The notes beneath the pieces are model-generated. The model worked only from the letters and a program-made list of their open reading frames with translations, made no database searches and had not been told where the DNA came from. The position numbers and the translations under genes were made by a program. 64,000 nucleotides of DNA from Bacteroidales bacterium (GTDB lineage Bacteria; Bacteroidota; Bacteroidia; Bacteroidales; UBA10428). Numbering within the stretch: the first letter of the stretch is position 1; every line of letters begins with the position of its first letter. The stretch is taken from contig JAFGEO010000072.1 of the NCBI GenBank assembly GCA_016931575.1, positions 1 through 64,000 on the forward strand. Direction: 5' to 3'. Positions 20,635-28,894 of this stretch are shown piece by piece.

Positions 20635-20779
20635 GGCGCAATATGCTTGGCATCCACATTTTAGCTGGAATTTTTTTGCTTACAGAAAATCTTCTTTAAA
20701 CTTGCCAAAGAATAGTGTGGATACAGGTACATACTAAGTTCTTAAAATAAACGCAAAAACCCTGCTGTTTTATCTGCTG

Positions 20780-21583
20780 ATGAAAATAAAAATTCGCGAA
20801 AAGCTTTTTGAGATCATTTTTGAAGCCGACACCCGGGCGGGCAAACTATTTGATATTGCTATACTTATAGCCATTCTGATGAGCATATTGACGGTCATGG
20901 CGGAGAGTGTCCCTTTATTGCGAAAAAGTTACCCTCAAGGATTTTTCTACCTGGAATGGGCTTTCACCCTGATTTTCACCCTGGAATACTTTTTACGGGT
21001 TTATTCAGCGAATAAGCGCTGTCGGTATATCCTGAGTTTTTTCGGGATAATCGACCTGTTGGCGATTCTCCCGGCTTACCTCGGTTTTTTCCTGGCCGGG
21101 GGCCACAGCCTGATCATCATCCGGGCAATCAGACTGCTGCGGGTGTTCAGGATATTCAAGGTAAACAGGTACCTGAAAGCCGCAGAGGTATTGAAGTCAG
21201 CCTTAATTGCCAGCCGTGAAAAGATCAGTGTTTTTCTATTTTCTGTCCTGATGGTTGTGATCCTGATTGGGACTGTGATGTACCTGATCGAGGGGGAGGC
21301 CAACGGATTTACCAGTATCCCAAAGAGTATTTACTGGGCTATTGTCACCCTGACAACAGTAGGCTACGGGGATATTACCCCCCAGACGGCTCCCGGGCAA
21401 TTCCTGAGTGCCATACTGATGATTACCGGATATGCCATTATTGCAGTGCCCACAGGGATCATTTCCCTGGAAATTGCCAGGAGCGAAGTGAAAAAATCCA
21501 GCACCCAGGTATGCCCGGAGTGCATGAAGGAGGGACATGAGCCGGATGCCGTACATTGTAAGTTCTGCGGGGCGCGATTATGA
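20780..21583 (+). CDS. voltage-gated-type potassium channel with C-terminal zinc ribbon
   Basis: A 267-aa six-segment ion channel. S4 is arginine-rich (AIRLLRVFRIFKVNRYLK, about 115-132), and the pore helix is followed by the K+ selectivity filter TTVGYGDITP (192-201). S6 then runs into a short cytoplasmic tail holding two CxxC pairs (CPEC, CKFC, about 244-264), which looks like a small zinc ribbon. The architecture matches KvAP-like prokaryotic channels. It is transcribed away from the lipoprotein gene. The added zinc ribbon may gate or assemble the tetramer, which is inference. Confidence 0.9.
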   Translation: MKIKIREKLFEIIFEADTRAGKLFDIAILIAILMSILTVMAESVPLLRKSYPQGFFYLEWAFTLIFTLEYFLRVYSANKRCRYILSFFGIIDLLAILPAYLGFFLAGGHSLIIIRAIRLLRVFRIFKVNRYLKAAEVLKSALIASREKISVFLFSVLMVVILIGTVMYLIEGEANGFTSIPKSIYWAIVTLTTVGYGDITPQTAPGQFLSAILMITGYAIIAVPTGIISLEIARSEVKKSSTQVCPECMKEGHEPDAVHCKFCGARL

Positions 21584-21665
21584 TGGCATGTTAATTGATA
21601 TGCTTTAAATCACATATACACTGCATAGTCATTCAGTTTTCCTGTCAGGAAATGCAATAAAAACC

Positions 21666-21673
21666 TAACTTTG
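21666..21673 (+). promoter_or_regulatory. -7 promoter box before the mutL operon
   Basis: TAACTTTG, 16 bases before the ATG at 21690, would give a short leader. No convincing -33 TTG is present at 19-21 bases upstream. Confidence 0.4.
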
Positions 21674-21689
21674 TAAAAAAATCTAAGGC

Positions 21690-21968
21690 ATGGATTTACC
21701 ACGTTTTTTCAATACATACCGACATAAGCGCTTTAATTACCTGCCGATGTACTACGATCCGAAGAAGGAGGAGCTTGAGGAGAGGAAGAGCCGGATTGAG
21801 AGAGAGGCGGGGTTGGTTGATCCGTCGACCATAAAGAAAAGTTCCATCAGAGGTTCTTTCCGGCATGTTCATGGATACCGGGAAAAAGCAAACCGGGCAT
21901 CGGCCATCAGAACCCTGATTATTGTTGGTATTCTGCTGGGCCTGGTTTTACTTCTTTTTACCCTATAA
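21690..21968 (+). CDS. small single-pass membrane protein upstream of mutL
   Basis: A 92-aa protein. The first 65 residues are basic and highly charged (KKEELEERKSRIEREAGLVD, 26-45) and probably cytoplasmic. A single C-terminal hydrophobic helix (LIIVGILLGLVLLLFTL, 76-92) ends the protein, so it is likely tail-anchored. No known domain was recognised. It is 14 bases before mutL and shares its promoter. I recall similar short membrane proteins next to mutL in other Bacteroidota, but the role is unknown. Confidence 0.75.
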   Translation: MDLPRFFNTYRHKRFNYLPMYYDPKKEELEERKSRIEREAGLVDPSTIKKSSIRGSFRHVHGYREKANRASAIRTLIIVGILLGLVLLLFTL

Positions 21969-21982
21969 ACCATATTCTCAGC

Positions 21983-23797
21983 ATGTCCGATATTATCCAG
22001 TTACTACCCGATTCAGTTGCTAATCAGATTGCAGCCGGTGAGGTTATTCAGCGTCCCGCCTCTGTGATCAAGGAGTTGGTGGAGAATGCGGTGGATGCAG
22101 GAGCGGATGAGATCCAGGTAGTGGTTAAGGATGCCGGAAGGACACTTATTCAGGTAATGGATAATGGTATCGGGATGTCGGACACGGATGCCCGGCTGTC
22201 ATTTGAACGGCATGCTACTTCGAAAATACGGAATGCCAATGACCTGTTTGAGATCAGGACCAAAGGATTCCGGGGGGAAGCCCTGGCTTCGATTGCTGCG
22301 ATCGCGCAGGTCACCCTCAGGACCCGTCAGTCGGATGAAGAATTAGGCACAGAGATCAGCATCAACGGTTCGGAACTTGAATATCAGCGGGGTGTGAGTT
22401 GCCCTACAGGCACCATATTTACCGTGAAGAACCTTTTCTTCAATGTTCCGGCAAGGCGGAAATTTCTTAAGAGCAATAGCACGGAACTAAGACACATCAT
22501 CAACGAATTCCAGCATATTGTGCTGTCGCATCCTGAGATAGGCTTCAGCCTTAACCATAACGATTCGGACTTATACCGACTGCCGGCCGGAAATCTCAGG
22601 CAACGGATCATTCATGTATTCGGTAAGCAGATCAATACGAACCTGAATAACCTGAAATCAGAAACCTCGATTGTCAATTTGACAGGCTTTATTGGAAAAC
22701 CAGAAAATGCACGTAAAACATCCGGGGAGCAGTACTTTTTTGTGAACCGGAGGTATATGCGGCATCCCTATTTTCACAGAGCGGTTATGAAGGCATTTGA
22801 GCGACTGATATCCGAAGATACCTACCCCAGTTATTTTATTTATTTTGATGCCGATCCGCATTCCATTGATGTTAACATACATCCGACAAAAACGGAAATA
22901 AAATTTGAAAACGAACAGGCGATTTTCCAGATTATCCAGGCTGCCGTAAGGGAGGCTTTGGGGAAATCGAGCGTTGTGCCATCCATTGATTTCGAAACGG
23001 AAGGTGTGGTTGATATTCCGGTTCTCAGAAAGGACAGTAGCTTCCAGGCACCTGAAATCCCAACGAATCCGGATTATAATCCTTTTGATGCCGGGCCTTC
23101 CCCCGGGGGATATCCCAGGAAGAAGGAAGTGCTCTACGACTGGGAAAAGTTGTACAACGATCCGGGACCAACAAGAACAGAAACACCTGAAGAGGAGCAA
23201 AGGCTTTTCACTGAGGAGGAAGTCAATACACAGAAAGCGGCTGAGTTTATCCAGTTGGGGAAACGTTATATTATTACCCCGGTTAAATCGGGATTGATGA
23301 TTGTTGATCAGAAACTAGCCTTTGAGCGGATCCTGTTTGAGCAGTTCATTTTCAGCATCGCCCATAACCGGGGAATCGCTCAGCGCGAATTATACCCGTC
23401 AAAGCTGGATCTTGAACCGTCTGATTACCTTATGCTGCTGGAGATTAAGGACGAACTGGCTATGCTGGGGATCGATATCGGGGACCTTGGCACCAATACC
23501 GTTGTCATTAACTCCTGTCCGGCCGGTATTGAAAGCACCGACCTGCGGGAACTGGTGGAATCCCTGCTGGAAGAGTATAAGCAAACCGAACAGAAAGTAG
23601 GTGGATCTGCCATTAAAAATGTGGCTGCATCCCTTGCCAGGGCAGCATCGGCCGGTAGTTTGAGAATCCTTCAGCACAGCGAAATGCAGCAGTTGATCGA
23701 CGAACTGTTTGCCTGCGAGAATCCAAACTATTCCTGTGATGGCAAAAAGATTACCACCATCCTGAAACAGGGAGAACTGGAACAATACCTGAAGTAA
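21983..23797 (+). CDS. mutL: DNA mismatch repair protein MutL, endonuclease motifs degenerate
   Basis: A 604-aa MutL that couples mismatch recognition by MutS to strand removal. The GHKL ATPase motifs are intact: IAAGEVIQRPASVIKELVEN (16-35, containing the Glu/Asn Mg site), DNGIGM, the GFRGEALASI lid segment and TGTIFTVKNLFFNVPARRKF. The C-terminal dimerisation domain is present, but the metal-binding endonuclease motifs are altered: DQKLAFERILFE stands where DQHAxxERxxFE is expected, and SCDGKK where CPHGRP is expected. The nicking activity typical of bacteria lacking MutH is therefore doubtful. A short charged linker lies between the domains (about 335-415). Confidence 0.95.
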   Translation: MSDIIQLLPDSVANQIAAGEVIQRPASVIKELVENAVDAGADEIQVVVKDAGRTLIQVMDNGIGMSDTDARLSFERHATSKIRNANDLFEIRTKGFRGEALASIAAIAQVTLRTRQSDEELGTEISINGSELEYQRGVSCPTGTIFTVKNLFFNVPARRKFLKSNSTELRHIINEFQHIVLSHPEIGFSLNHNDSDLYRLPAGNLRQRIIHVFGKQINTNLNNLKSETSIVNLTGFIGKPENARKTSGEQYFFVNRRYMRHPYFHRAVMKAFERLISEDTYPSYFIYFDADPHSIDVNIHPTKTEIKFENEQAIFQIIQAAVREALGKSSVVPSIDFETEGVVDIPVLRKDSSFQAPEIPTNPDYNPFDAGPSPGGYPRKKEVLYDWEKLYNDPGPTRTETPEEEQRLFTEEEVNTQKAAEFIQLGKRYIITPVKSGLMIVDQKLAFERILFEQFIFSIAHNRGIAQRELYPSKLDLEPSDYLMLLEIKDELAMLGIDIGDLGTNTVVINSCPAGIESTDLRELVESLLEEYKQTEQKVGGSAIKNVAASLARAASAGSLRILQHSEMQQLIDELFACENPNYSCDGKKITTILKQGELEQYLK

Positions 23798-23860
23798 AAA
23801 AATGAGTAATACACCAGGAATATCCGGGCGTTTTCCGGAATTCTGTAAAATTGAGGATAC

Positions 23861-24745
23861 ATGAATTATTATAATCGAGGAGGAGGTTTTTTCAATTCGT
23901 TACCACGCGTAACACGAATTCTGTTGATCATCAATATTGCTGCATTTGCAGTAACATGGCTGCTAAGCAGCATGGGATACGCGAATATGAATACCCTGCT
24001 GGGACTTCATAATTTCCTGCCGGGTTCTTATTCATCCCCTGCGGGGAGTAACTTTGAACCCCTTACTTTTACTCCTGTGCAGATCATCACTCATATGTTC
24101 CTCCATGGGGGACTGGGACACATTTTCTTCAATATGTTCGGTCTGGTGATGTTTGGAAAAGTGCTTGAAACGGTTTTGGGAGAAAAGAAGTTCTTTATCC
24201 TGTATTTTGTTTCCGGACTGGGGGCAGCCCTTTTGCAGTTGGGGATCAATTATTACTTCGATGCTGCCATGGCATCCCAGATCATGGAATTCTACAAGTC
24301 ACCGGATCCGGATGTGTTCTTTAACCTGCTGCGGGAACTGGACTATAATGAAGGGTACCTGTTGTCTCCAAGCAAATTAAACGGACTTGTTGAATACTGG
24401 CAGGAACACCCGAACGATCTGTCGTCTGCAGAGGTGGCCAGGATCGCCATCGATAAGCTTTACCTGTACCGGATCAGCATACCCATGGTTGGAGCCTCCG
24501 GGGCCCTGATGGGGATCCTCGCAGCCTTTGCGCTGTATTTCCCGAATGTAGAGCTAATGCTTTTGTTTATCCCGGTGCCCATCAAGGCAAAATATTTCAT
24601 CCCGATTTTCGTCCTGGCATCCCTGTTTTTGGGAGTATCAAATATTGCATTGACCAACGTAGCCCATTTTGCCCACCTTGGGGGAGCTGTCTTCGGATTT
24701 GTTCTTGCATATATATGGAAAAGAAATCAGTTTAAAATACTGTAA
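23861..24745 (+). CDS. rhomboid-family intramembrane serine protease
   Basis: A 294-aa polytopic membrane protease. The first core helix region has HMFLHGGLGHIFFNMFG (about 78-94) with the conserved His/Asn, the catalytic serine motif is GASGALMGI (about 210-218) and the catalytic histidine is in AHFAHLGGAVFGF (about 267-279). A loop of about 60 residues (FYKSPDPDVFFNLL...) is inserted between helices 3 and 4, longer than in minimal rhomboids. A second rhomboid follows 32 bases downstream. Substrates are unknown. Confidence 0.9.
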   Translation: MNYYNRGGGFFNSLPRVTRILLIINIAAFAVTWLLSSMGYANMNTLLGLHNFLPGSYSSPAGSNFEPLTFTPVQIITHMFLHGGLGHIFFNMFGLVMFGKVLETVLGEKKFFILYFVSGLGAALLQLGINYYFDAAMASQIMEFYKSPDPDVFFNLLRELDYNEGYLLSPSKLNGLVEYWQEHPNDLSSAEVARIAIDKLYLYRISIPMVGASGALMGILAAFALYFPNVELMLLFIPVPIKAKYFIPIFVLASLFLGVSNIALTNVAHFAHLGGAVFGFVLAYIWKRNQFKIL

Positions 24746-24751
24746 GTTCAT

Positions 24752-24759
24752 TAACTTTG
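24752..24759 (+). promoter_or_regulatory. -7 promoter box before the second rhomboid gene
   Basis: TAACTTTG, 18 bases before the ATG at 24778, would give the second rhomboid gene its own start. The upstream TTTA (24731-24734) is a poor -33 match. Confidence 0.4.
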
Positions 24760-24777
24760 GACTAGATAAATAAAGGT

Positions 24778-25680
24778 ATGGTTAGTATTGCGGATGAAAT
24801 ACGGGCGTCGTTCAGGAAGGGATCAGTGGTTACGAAACTTATATACGTAAACCTGGGGGTATTTCTGGCCATAAAATTAATTTCTGTTATTTTCTTTTTG
24901 GCAGGGTATTCGATTCAAGATTTCGAGGCGGTGCTTCTCAGATACCTGGCAGTACCATCCGGAATAGGGGATCTGATCCTGAAACCCTGGACCCTGATCA
25001 CTTACATGTTTTTGCACGTCGGATTTTTGCATATCCTGGGCAATCTACTCTGGTTGTTCTGGTTTGGACGGATATTCATCCGGTATCTTTCCGAAAAGCA
25101 ACTCCTTACAAGTTATTTTCTGGGAGGTCTGGCGGGAGCTGCGCTATTCATCATTTCCTTTAACCTGTTTCCGATCTTTGAAGGTACTGTCGAACACGCT
25201 ATAGCATTTGGTGCTTCGGCTTCAATTACGGCTATTGTTATTGCCATCGCGGTATATGCACCAGACTATACGGTTTACCTTCCTTTTATCGGCCCGGTAA
25301 AAATCAAATATATTGCTTTGATTTTTATAGCGCTTGATCTGATCCAGATTCCAGTGTCAAATGCCGGAGGGCACATTGCCCATCTCGGAGGGGCAGTGTA
25401 CGGATATTTTTTTGCAGTAAGTTTGAGGAAAGGAAAAGATATCGGCAAAGGATTTTCTGCCCTGACAGACTCAATCGTGAGCTTATTTTCGCGGAAACCC
25501 AACATGAAGGTTTCCTATAAAAGTAAGGCAAGAGAGATGGATGACTTCGATTACAACAAGTCGAAAGCCGACCACCAGAAAGAAATCGACAAGATCCTGG
25601 ATAAAATAGCAAAATCGGGGTACGATAGTCTGACCAAAAAAGAAAAGGAAACCTTATTCCGGATGAGTAAAAAAAGTTAG
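24778..25680 (+). CDS. rhomboid-family membrane protein with variant serine motif
   Basis: A 300-aa rhomboid paralogue. It keeps MFLHVGFLHILGNLLWLFWF (about 77-96) and the histidine motif GGHIAHLGGAVYG (about 199-211). The serine motif reads FGASASITA (about 143-151), with Ala replacing the Gly that normally follows the nucleophile Ser (GxSG). I recall GASAS in many Bacteroidota members of this type, so the enzyme may still be active. The C-terminus is a basic cytoplasmic tail of about 80 residues (KSKADHQKEIDKILDKI, KSGYDSLTKKEKETLFRM), a module often seen after rhomboids in this phylum. Confidence 0.85.
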   Translation: MVSIADEIRASFRKGSVVTKLIYVNLGVFLAIKLISVIFFLAGYSIQDFEAVLLRYLAVPSGIGDLILKPWTLITYMFLHVGFLHILGNLLWLFWFGRIFIRYLSEKQLLTSYFLGGLAGAALFIISFNLFPIFEGTVEHAIAFGASASITAIVIAIAVYAPDYTVYLPFIGPVKIKYIALIFIALDLIQIPVSNAGGHIAHLGGAVYGYFFAVSLRKGKDIGKGFSALTDSIVSLFSRKPNMKVSYKSKAREMDDFDYNKSKADHQKEIDKILDKIAKSGYDSLTKKEKETLFRMSKKS

Positions 25681-25689
25681 CGGTAAATT

Positions 25690-26781
25690 TTGAAACGATA
25701 CATCGATAAAATAGCATTCTGGCTCAACCTGCTTTTTGTTGTTGCGCTTTTGCTTTCATATGCTTCAAGCCTGATCAGTCCTAAATATATCTGGCATCTG
25801 GCATTTTTCGGGCTTTTCTATCCATTATTACTGGTTGTGAACTTTGCGTTTGCCTTTTACTGGATATTCCGGAAGAGCTGGCTGAGCCTGATTTCTGTGT
25901 CGGTTATCCTATTGGGTTGGGGGTTCCTGGGCAGGTTCGCCCAGTTGAATCTCTTCAGTACAAAGAATAACCAGTTTGAATATACCAGCATAATAAGTTA
26001 TAATGTACACCTTTTCGACTATTATAAGAGCCCCAGGGAATCCTCACTTCAGGATGAGATCATGAAATTTGTTTCAGACCAAAATCCAGAGATTGTCTGT
26101 TTACAGGAGATACTTACTTTTGTTGACACGAACCGGAATACCGAAAAAGAAATTGACAATGCCCTTGACTTTCTGCCTTATCACCATATCGGGTATATCC
26201 ATAAGCCCAATACCTATTCGAACTATGGTCTGGCGACCTATAGCATGTATCCTATTGTAAAGAGGGAATTCATCCGGTTCAGGAATTCCTATAATAGTTG
26301 TATATACTCGGATATTGCCATTGGCAGGGATACTATCCGGGTTTTCAATGTTCACCTGCAATCCATACGTCTCAGGAAGAGCAACCTGGATGCAACAGAC
26401 AGCCTGGCTTACAAGATCCATGCAGAGCACTATGAAGACGTAAAGGATATTTCCGGGCGCCTGAGAACGGCTTACATCAAGCGTGCACAGCAGGTGGATG
26501 AATTGAAGAAACACATCGAACGGTCTCCCTACCCGGTGATCGTATGCGGCGATTTCAACGATACCCCTGTATCCTATACTTATCAGCAGGTTAGAGGAAA
26601 TCTGAAGGATGCCTTCAGGGAATCAGGAAAAGGTATCGGAAATACCTACCGCGGACAATTTAACTACCTTAGGATCGATTACATCTTTCATTCCTCAAAG
26701 TTCAGGTCCTATAACTACAAAACCCACAAGATTCATTATTCGGATCATTTTCCGGTGAGTTGCAGTTTATTTAAAAACTGA
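25690..26781 (+). CDS. endonuclease/exonuclease/phosphatase-fold membrane protein
   Basis: A 363-aa protein starting at TTG 25690, nine bases after the rhomboid stop; no better start exists. Three hydrophobic segments occupy residues 10-90, and a C-terminal EEP domain follows: IISYNVHLFDYYKSP (about 101-115), EIVCLQEILTF (the catalytic Glu), VCGDFNDTPVSYTY (about 285-298), RIDYIFHSSKF and YSDHFPVSCSLF (the catalytic Asp-His). All core catalytic residues are present. Members hydrolyse phosphodiesters in nucleic acids or lipids; the substrate is not evident. Its 3' end overlaps the convergent dehydratase gene by 37 bases. Confidence 0.85.
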   Translation: MKRYIDKIAFWLNLLFVVALLLSYASSLISPKYIWHLAFFGLFYPLLLVVNFAFAFYWIFRKSWLSLISVSVILLGWGFLGRFAQLNLFSTKNNQFEYTSIISYNVHLFDYYKSPRESSLQDEIMKFVSDQNPEIVCLQEILTFVDTNRNTEKEIDNALDFLPYHHIGYIHKPNTYSNYGLATYSMYPIVKREFIRFRNSYNSCIYSDIAIGRDTIRVFNVHLQSIRLRKSNLDATDSLAYKIHAEHYEDVKDISGRLRTAYIKRAQQVDELKKHIERSPYPVIVCGDFNDTPVSYTYQQVRGNLKDAFRESGKGIGNTYRGQFNYLRIDYIFHSSKFRSYNYKTHKIHYSDHFPVSCSLFKN

Positions 26782-27728
26782 CAAAAATCTTTCAGGTCAA
26801 CATTTCCGCCACTGATAATCAGTCCTGTGGTTCGGTTGCTGAAGAGCTCAGGATGTTCCAGTACAGCTGCAAGCGGAACGCAGGCAGAAGGTTCAGCGAT
26901 AATTTTCATCCGTGACCAAATGAGCATCATAGCTTCGATAATGGCAGTTTCACTTACAGTCAGGATATCATCAACATAGGTGGAAATAGCCTTGAAGGTC
27001 AGGTCGCTAAGCGAGGTGAGCAGTCCATCAGCAATGGTTTCTGGCTTCAGCGACGGGATGATCTTTCCTGAATGAAAAGACCGGTATGCATCGTCAGCTC
27101 CTAAAGGTTCAGCTCCGTACACTTTAAGCTTCCCGGACAGCGATTTGGCAGCAATTGCGGTTCCGCTGAGCAGTCCGCCTCCCCCGACCGGGGCAACGAT
27201 GCAATCAGGTGCAGGCATCTGATCAAAAAGTTCGAGCATTGCTGTTCCCTGGCCGGCGATGATATACGGATGGTCATAGGGATGAATGAATTCAGCTTTT
27301 TCGAGATGGAGGATTTTCTGTGTAGTTTCCTCCCTTGCCTGCAGCGTTGGTTTGCAGAAGGTGATCCGGGCGCCGTAGGCCCTTACAGCTGCGATTTTAA
27401 CCTCGGGAGAATTATCAGGCATCACGACGTGACACTTTTTACCGGCGATGCCGGCAGCCAGGGCAAGGGCTCCTGCATGGTTACCGGAAGAGTGGGTTAC
27501 TACCATACTGAAATCCCTCACAGCAGCCAGCCGGCGTATTGCATGGCTGGCTCCTCTGAATTTGAAGGCCCCTGCACGCTGGAGATTTTCGCATTTAAAG
27601 AACAGCCGGCTTCCGGAAAGAAGGTCAAGCTGCCGGGAAGTGTGAACGGGAGTGAGGTGAACAGATTCCCTGATCAGGCTTTCTGCTTCCCTAATCCCCT
27701 TTAGGGTCGGCAAGGTTTGCTGGCTCAT
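26745..27728 (-). CDS. PLP-dependent serine/threonine dehydratase or serine racemase-like enzyme
   Basis: A 327-aa fold-type II PLP enzyme. The Schiff-base lysine lies in AGAFKFRGASHAI (about 52-64), the substrate Ser/Asn loop in THSSGNHAGALAL (about 79-91) and the phosphate-binding glycine loop in VAPVGGGGLLSG (about 180-191). There is no C-terminal ACT domain, so it is the short, catabolic/racemase type rather than biosynthetic IlvA. Threonine dehydratase, serine racemase and hydroxyaspartate ammonia-lyase cannot be separated by eye. It overlaps the next gene by four bases (ATGA at 27725-27728) and the convergent EEP gene by 37 bases. Confidence 0.85.
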   Translation of the reverse strand: MSQQTLPTLKGIREAESLIRESVHLTPVHTSRQLDLLSGSRLFFKCENLQRAGAFKFRGASHAIRRLAAVRDFSMVVTHSSGNHAGALALAAGIAGKKCHVVMPDNSPEVKIAAVRAYGARITFCKPTLQAREETTQKILHLEKAEFIHPYDHPYIIAGQGTAMLELFDQMPAPDCIVAPVGGGGLLSGTAIAAKSLSGKLKVYGAEPLGADDAYRSFHSGKIIPSLKPETIADGLLTSLSDLTFKAISTYVDDILTVSETAIIEAMMLIWSRMKIIAEPSACVPLAAVLEHPELFSNRTTGLIISGGNVDLKDFCQFLNKLQLTGK

Positions 27729-28039
27729 GATTCATTTAGTATATAGGTCCAGGCAGTTTCTCCTGTCATAGTTGTGATCTGGATGCGCCGGTAAGCATTT
27801 GTTTCGTATGCATCCAGTTTTTGCAGGTCTTCCTCTTCAATCTGAAAAATAATTCCCTCCAGGCTATCTTCTGCTAACCGGTCTTCGACAATAACCGGAT
27901 AGGAGATATGCTCCAGGACGATTTCACTCATTGTGAACCCCTTTAGCGATGATGGTTTTGCATCGGATACATACCCGATGACATCTTTTCTTACCTTTAC
28001 ATCACAAAGGGTTCCATAAGCGAAGATGTAACATTTCAT
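27725..28039 (-). CDS. gamma-glutamylcyclotransferase/AIG2-like protein
   Basis: A 104-aa GGCT-fold protein from the ATG at 28039; an in-frame start at 28072 would add 11 residues outside the family. The substrate loop FAYGTL (about 5-10) and the acidic end motif LDAYETNAYRRIQI (about 80-93), with the candidate catalytic Glu, are both present. Members cleave gamma-glutamyl amines or dipeptides to 5-oxoproline. It is translationally coupled to the downstream PLP dehydratase, perhaps in amino-acid turnover. The substrate is not determined. Confidence 0.8.
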   Translation of the reverse strand: MKCYIFAYGTLCDVKVRKDVIGYVSDAKPSSLKGFTMSEIVLEHISYPVIVEDRLAEDSLEGIIFQIEEEDLQKLDAYETNAYRRIQITTMTGETAWTYILNES

Positions 28040-28101
28040 AGTATTCTTTGTTAGACCCTGCATAATAAACAAACTGAAAAGTACTTAAATAAACCGAAAT
28101 T

Positions 28102-28512
28102 ATGAAAGTTACGGTATGCAGAAACGAGCATTTCAACGCCGCTCACCGATTATATAATCCGGAGTGGACAAGCGATAAGAATGAGTTGGTATTCGGCTTG
28201 TGCAACAATCCGAATTTTCATGGACATAACTACAACCTTACAGTTAAGGTACGTGGGGAGATCGATCCAGAGACGGGGTATGTGATTGACCTGAAGGTTT
28301 TAAAAGCTGTGATTAAAGAGCAGGTACTGGATCGGTTCGATCATAAAAACCTGAACCTGGATGTCCCCGAATTTGCGAAGCTGAATCCTACTGCTGAAAA
28401 TATTGCTGTGCTTATCTGGCAACTGTTAAGAGACAAGCTAGATGCTGGGTATGAGCTCAGTGTTATGCTTTACGAAACTGAACGGAATTTTGTAGAATAT
28501 CATGGTGAATAG
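28102..28512 (+). CDS. 6-pyruvoyl/6-carboxy-tetrahydropterin synthase (PTPS/QueD family)
   Basis: A 136-aa pterin enzyme acting on dihydroneopterin triphosphate. The zinc ligands are H15 (in HFNAAHRL) and H40/H42 (in NPNFHGHNY), the catalytic Cys is C34 (GLCNNPN), and the Asp-His pair in RFDHKNLN plus the substrate Glu in YETERNF complete the set. The spacing CNNPNxHGHNY and the end [12 protein letters not shown] resemble animal PTPS more than short bacterial QueD. It may therefore make tetrahydropterin rather than, or as well as, the queuosine precursor. It overlaps yidD by 11 bases. No queC/queE lies nearby. Confidence 0.88.
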   Translation: MKVTVCRNEHFNAAHRLYNPEWTSDKNELVFGLCNNPNFHGHNYNLTVKVRGEIDPETGYVIDLKVLKAVIKEQVLDRFDHKNLNLDVPEFAKLNPTAENIAVLIWQLLRDKLDAGYELSVMLYETERNFVEYHGE

Positions 28513-28846
28513 GCTTTTTGAGGTGTTAAGAAAGTTTTTTATCTGGTTGCTGATCATTCCGGTCAGAATATATCAGTATGCGATTAGTCCTTACACGCCT
28601 GCAAGCTGCAGGCATGTGCCCACGTGTTCCAACTATGCGATCGAGGCATTGAAGATCCATGGTATTTTCATAGGTTCCTACCTTTCCTTTCGCCGGATCC
28701 TGCGTTGTCATCCCTGGGGTACACATGGCTACGATCCTGTTCCCCCGAAAGGGTTCTTAAAGAATCGTGAGAGACCAGTCGATGGGGAGGATAGGAAGGG
28801 AACAAAAGATATAGCCGGCTCTCATTTCAGGAAATCTTCCGGATGA
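28502..28846 (+). CDS. yidD: membrane protein insertion efficiency factor YidD
   Basis: A 114-aa protein that aids YidC-dependent insertion at the inner membrane. The family signature is complete: [20 protein letters not shown] (about 24-43, three conserved Cys), [11 protein letters not shown], and [17 protein letters not shown] (about 63-79). An amphipathic N-terminal helix ([20 protein letters not shown]) can anchor it to the membrane. The basic C-terminal tail of about 35 residues is longer than usual. The start overlaps the upstream pterin gene. Confidence 0.93.
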   Translation: MVNRLFEVLRKFFIWLLIIPVRIYQYAISPYTPASCRHVPTCSNYAIEALKIHGIFIGSYLSFRRILRCHPWGTHGYDPVPPKGFLKNRERPVDGEDRKGTKDIAGSHFRKSSG

Positions 28847-28855
28847 AGAAAAGAC

Positions 28856-28874
28856 GCAGGGATAACATCCCTGC
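28856..28874. terminator. hairpin between convergent yidD and the hybrid kinase gene
   Basis: Perfect 8-base-pair stem GCAGGGAT / ATCCCTGC with loop AAC. On the minus strand it is followed by GTCTTTTCTTC, a T-rich stretch, so it most likely ends the kinase operon. On the plus strand there is no T-run. Confidence 0.55.
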
Positions 28875-28894
28875 CAAAAGGATTTCCGGGCAGG

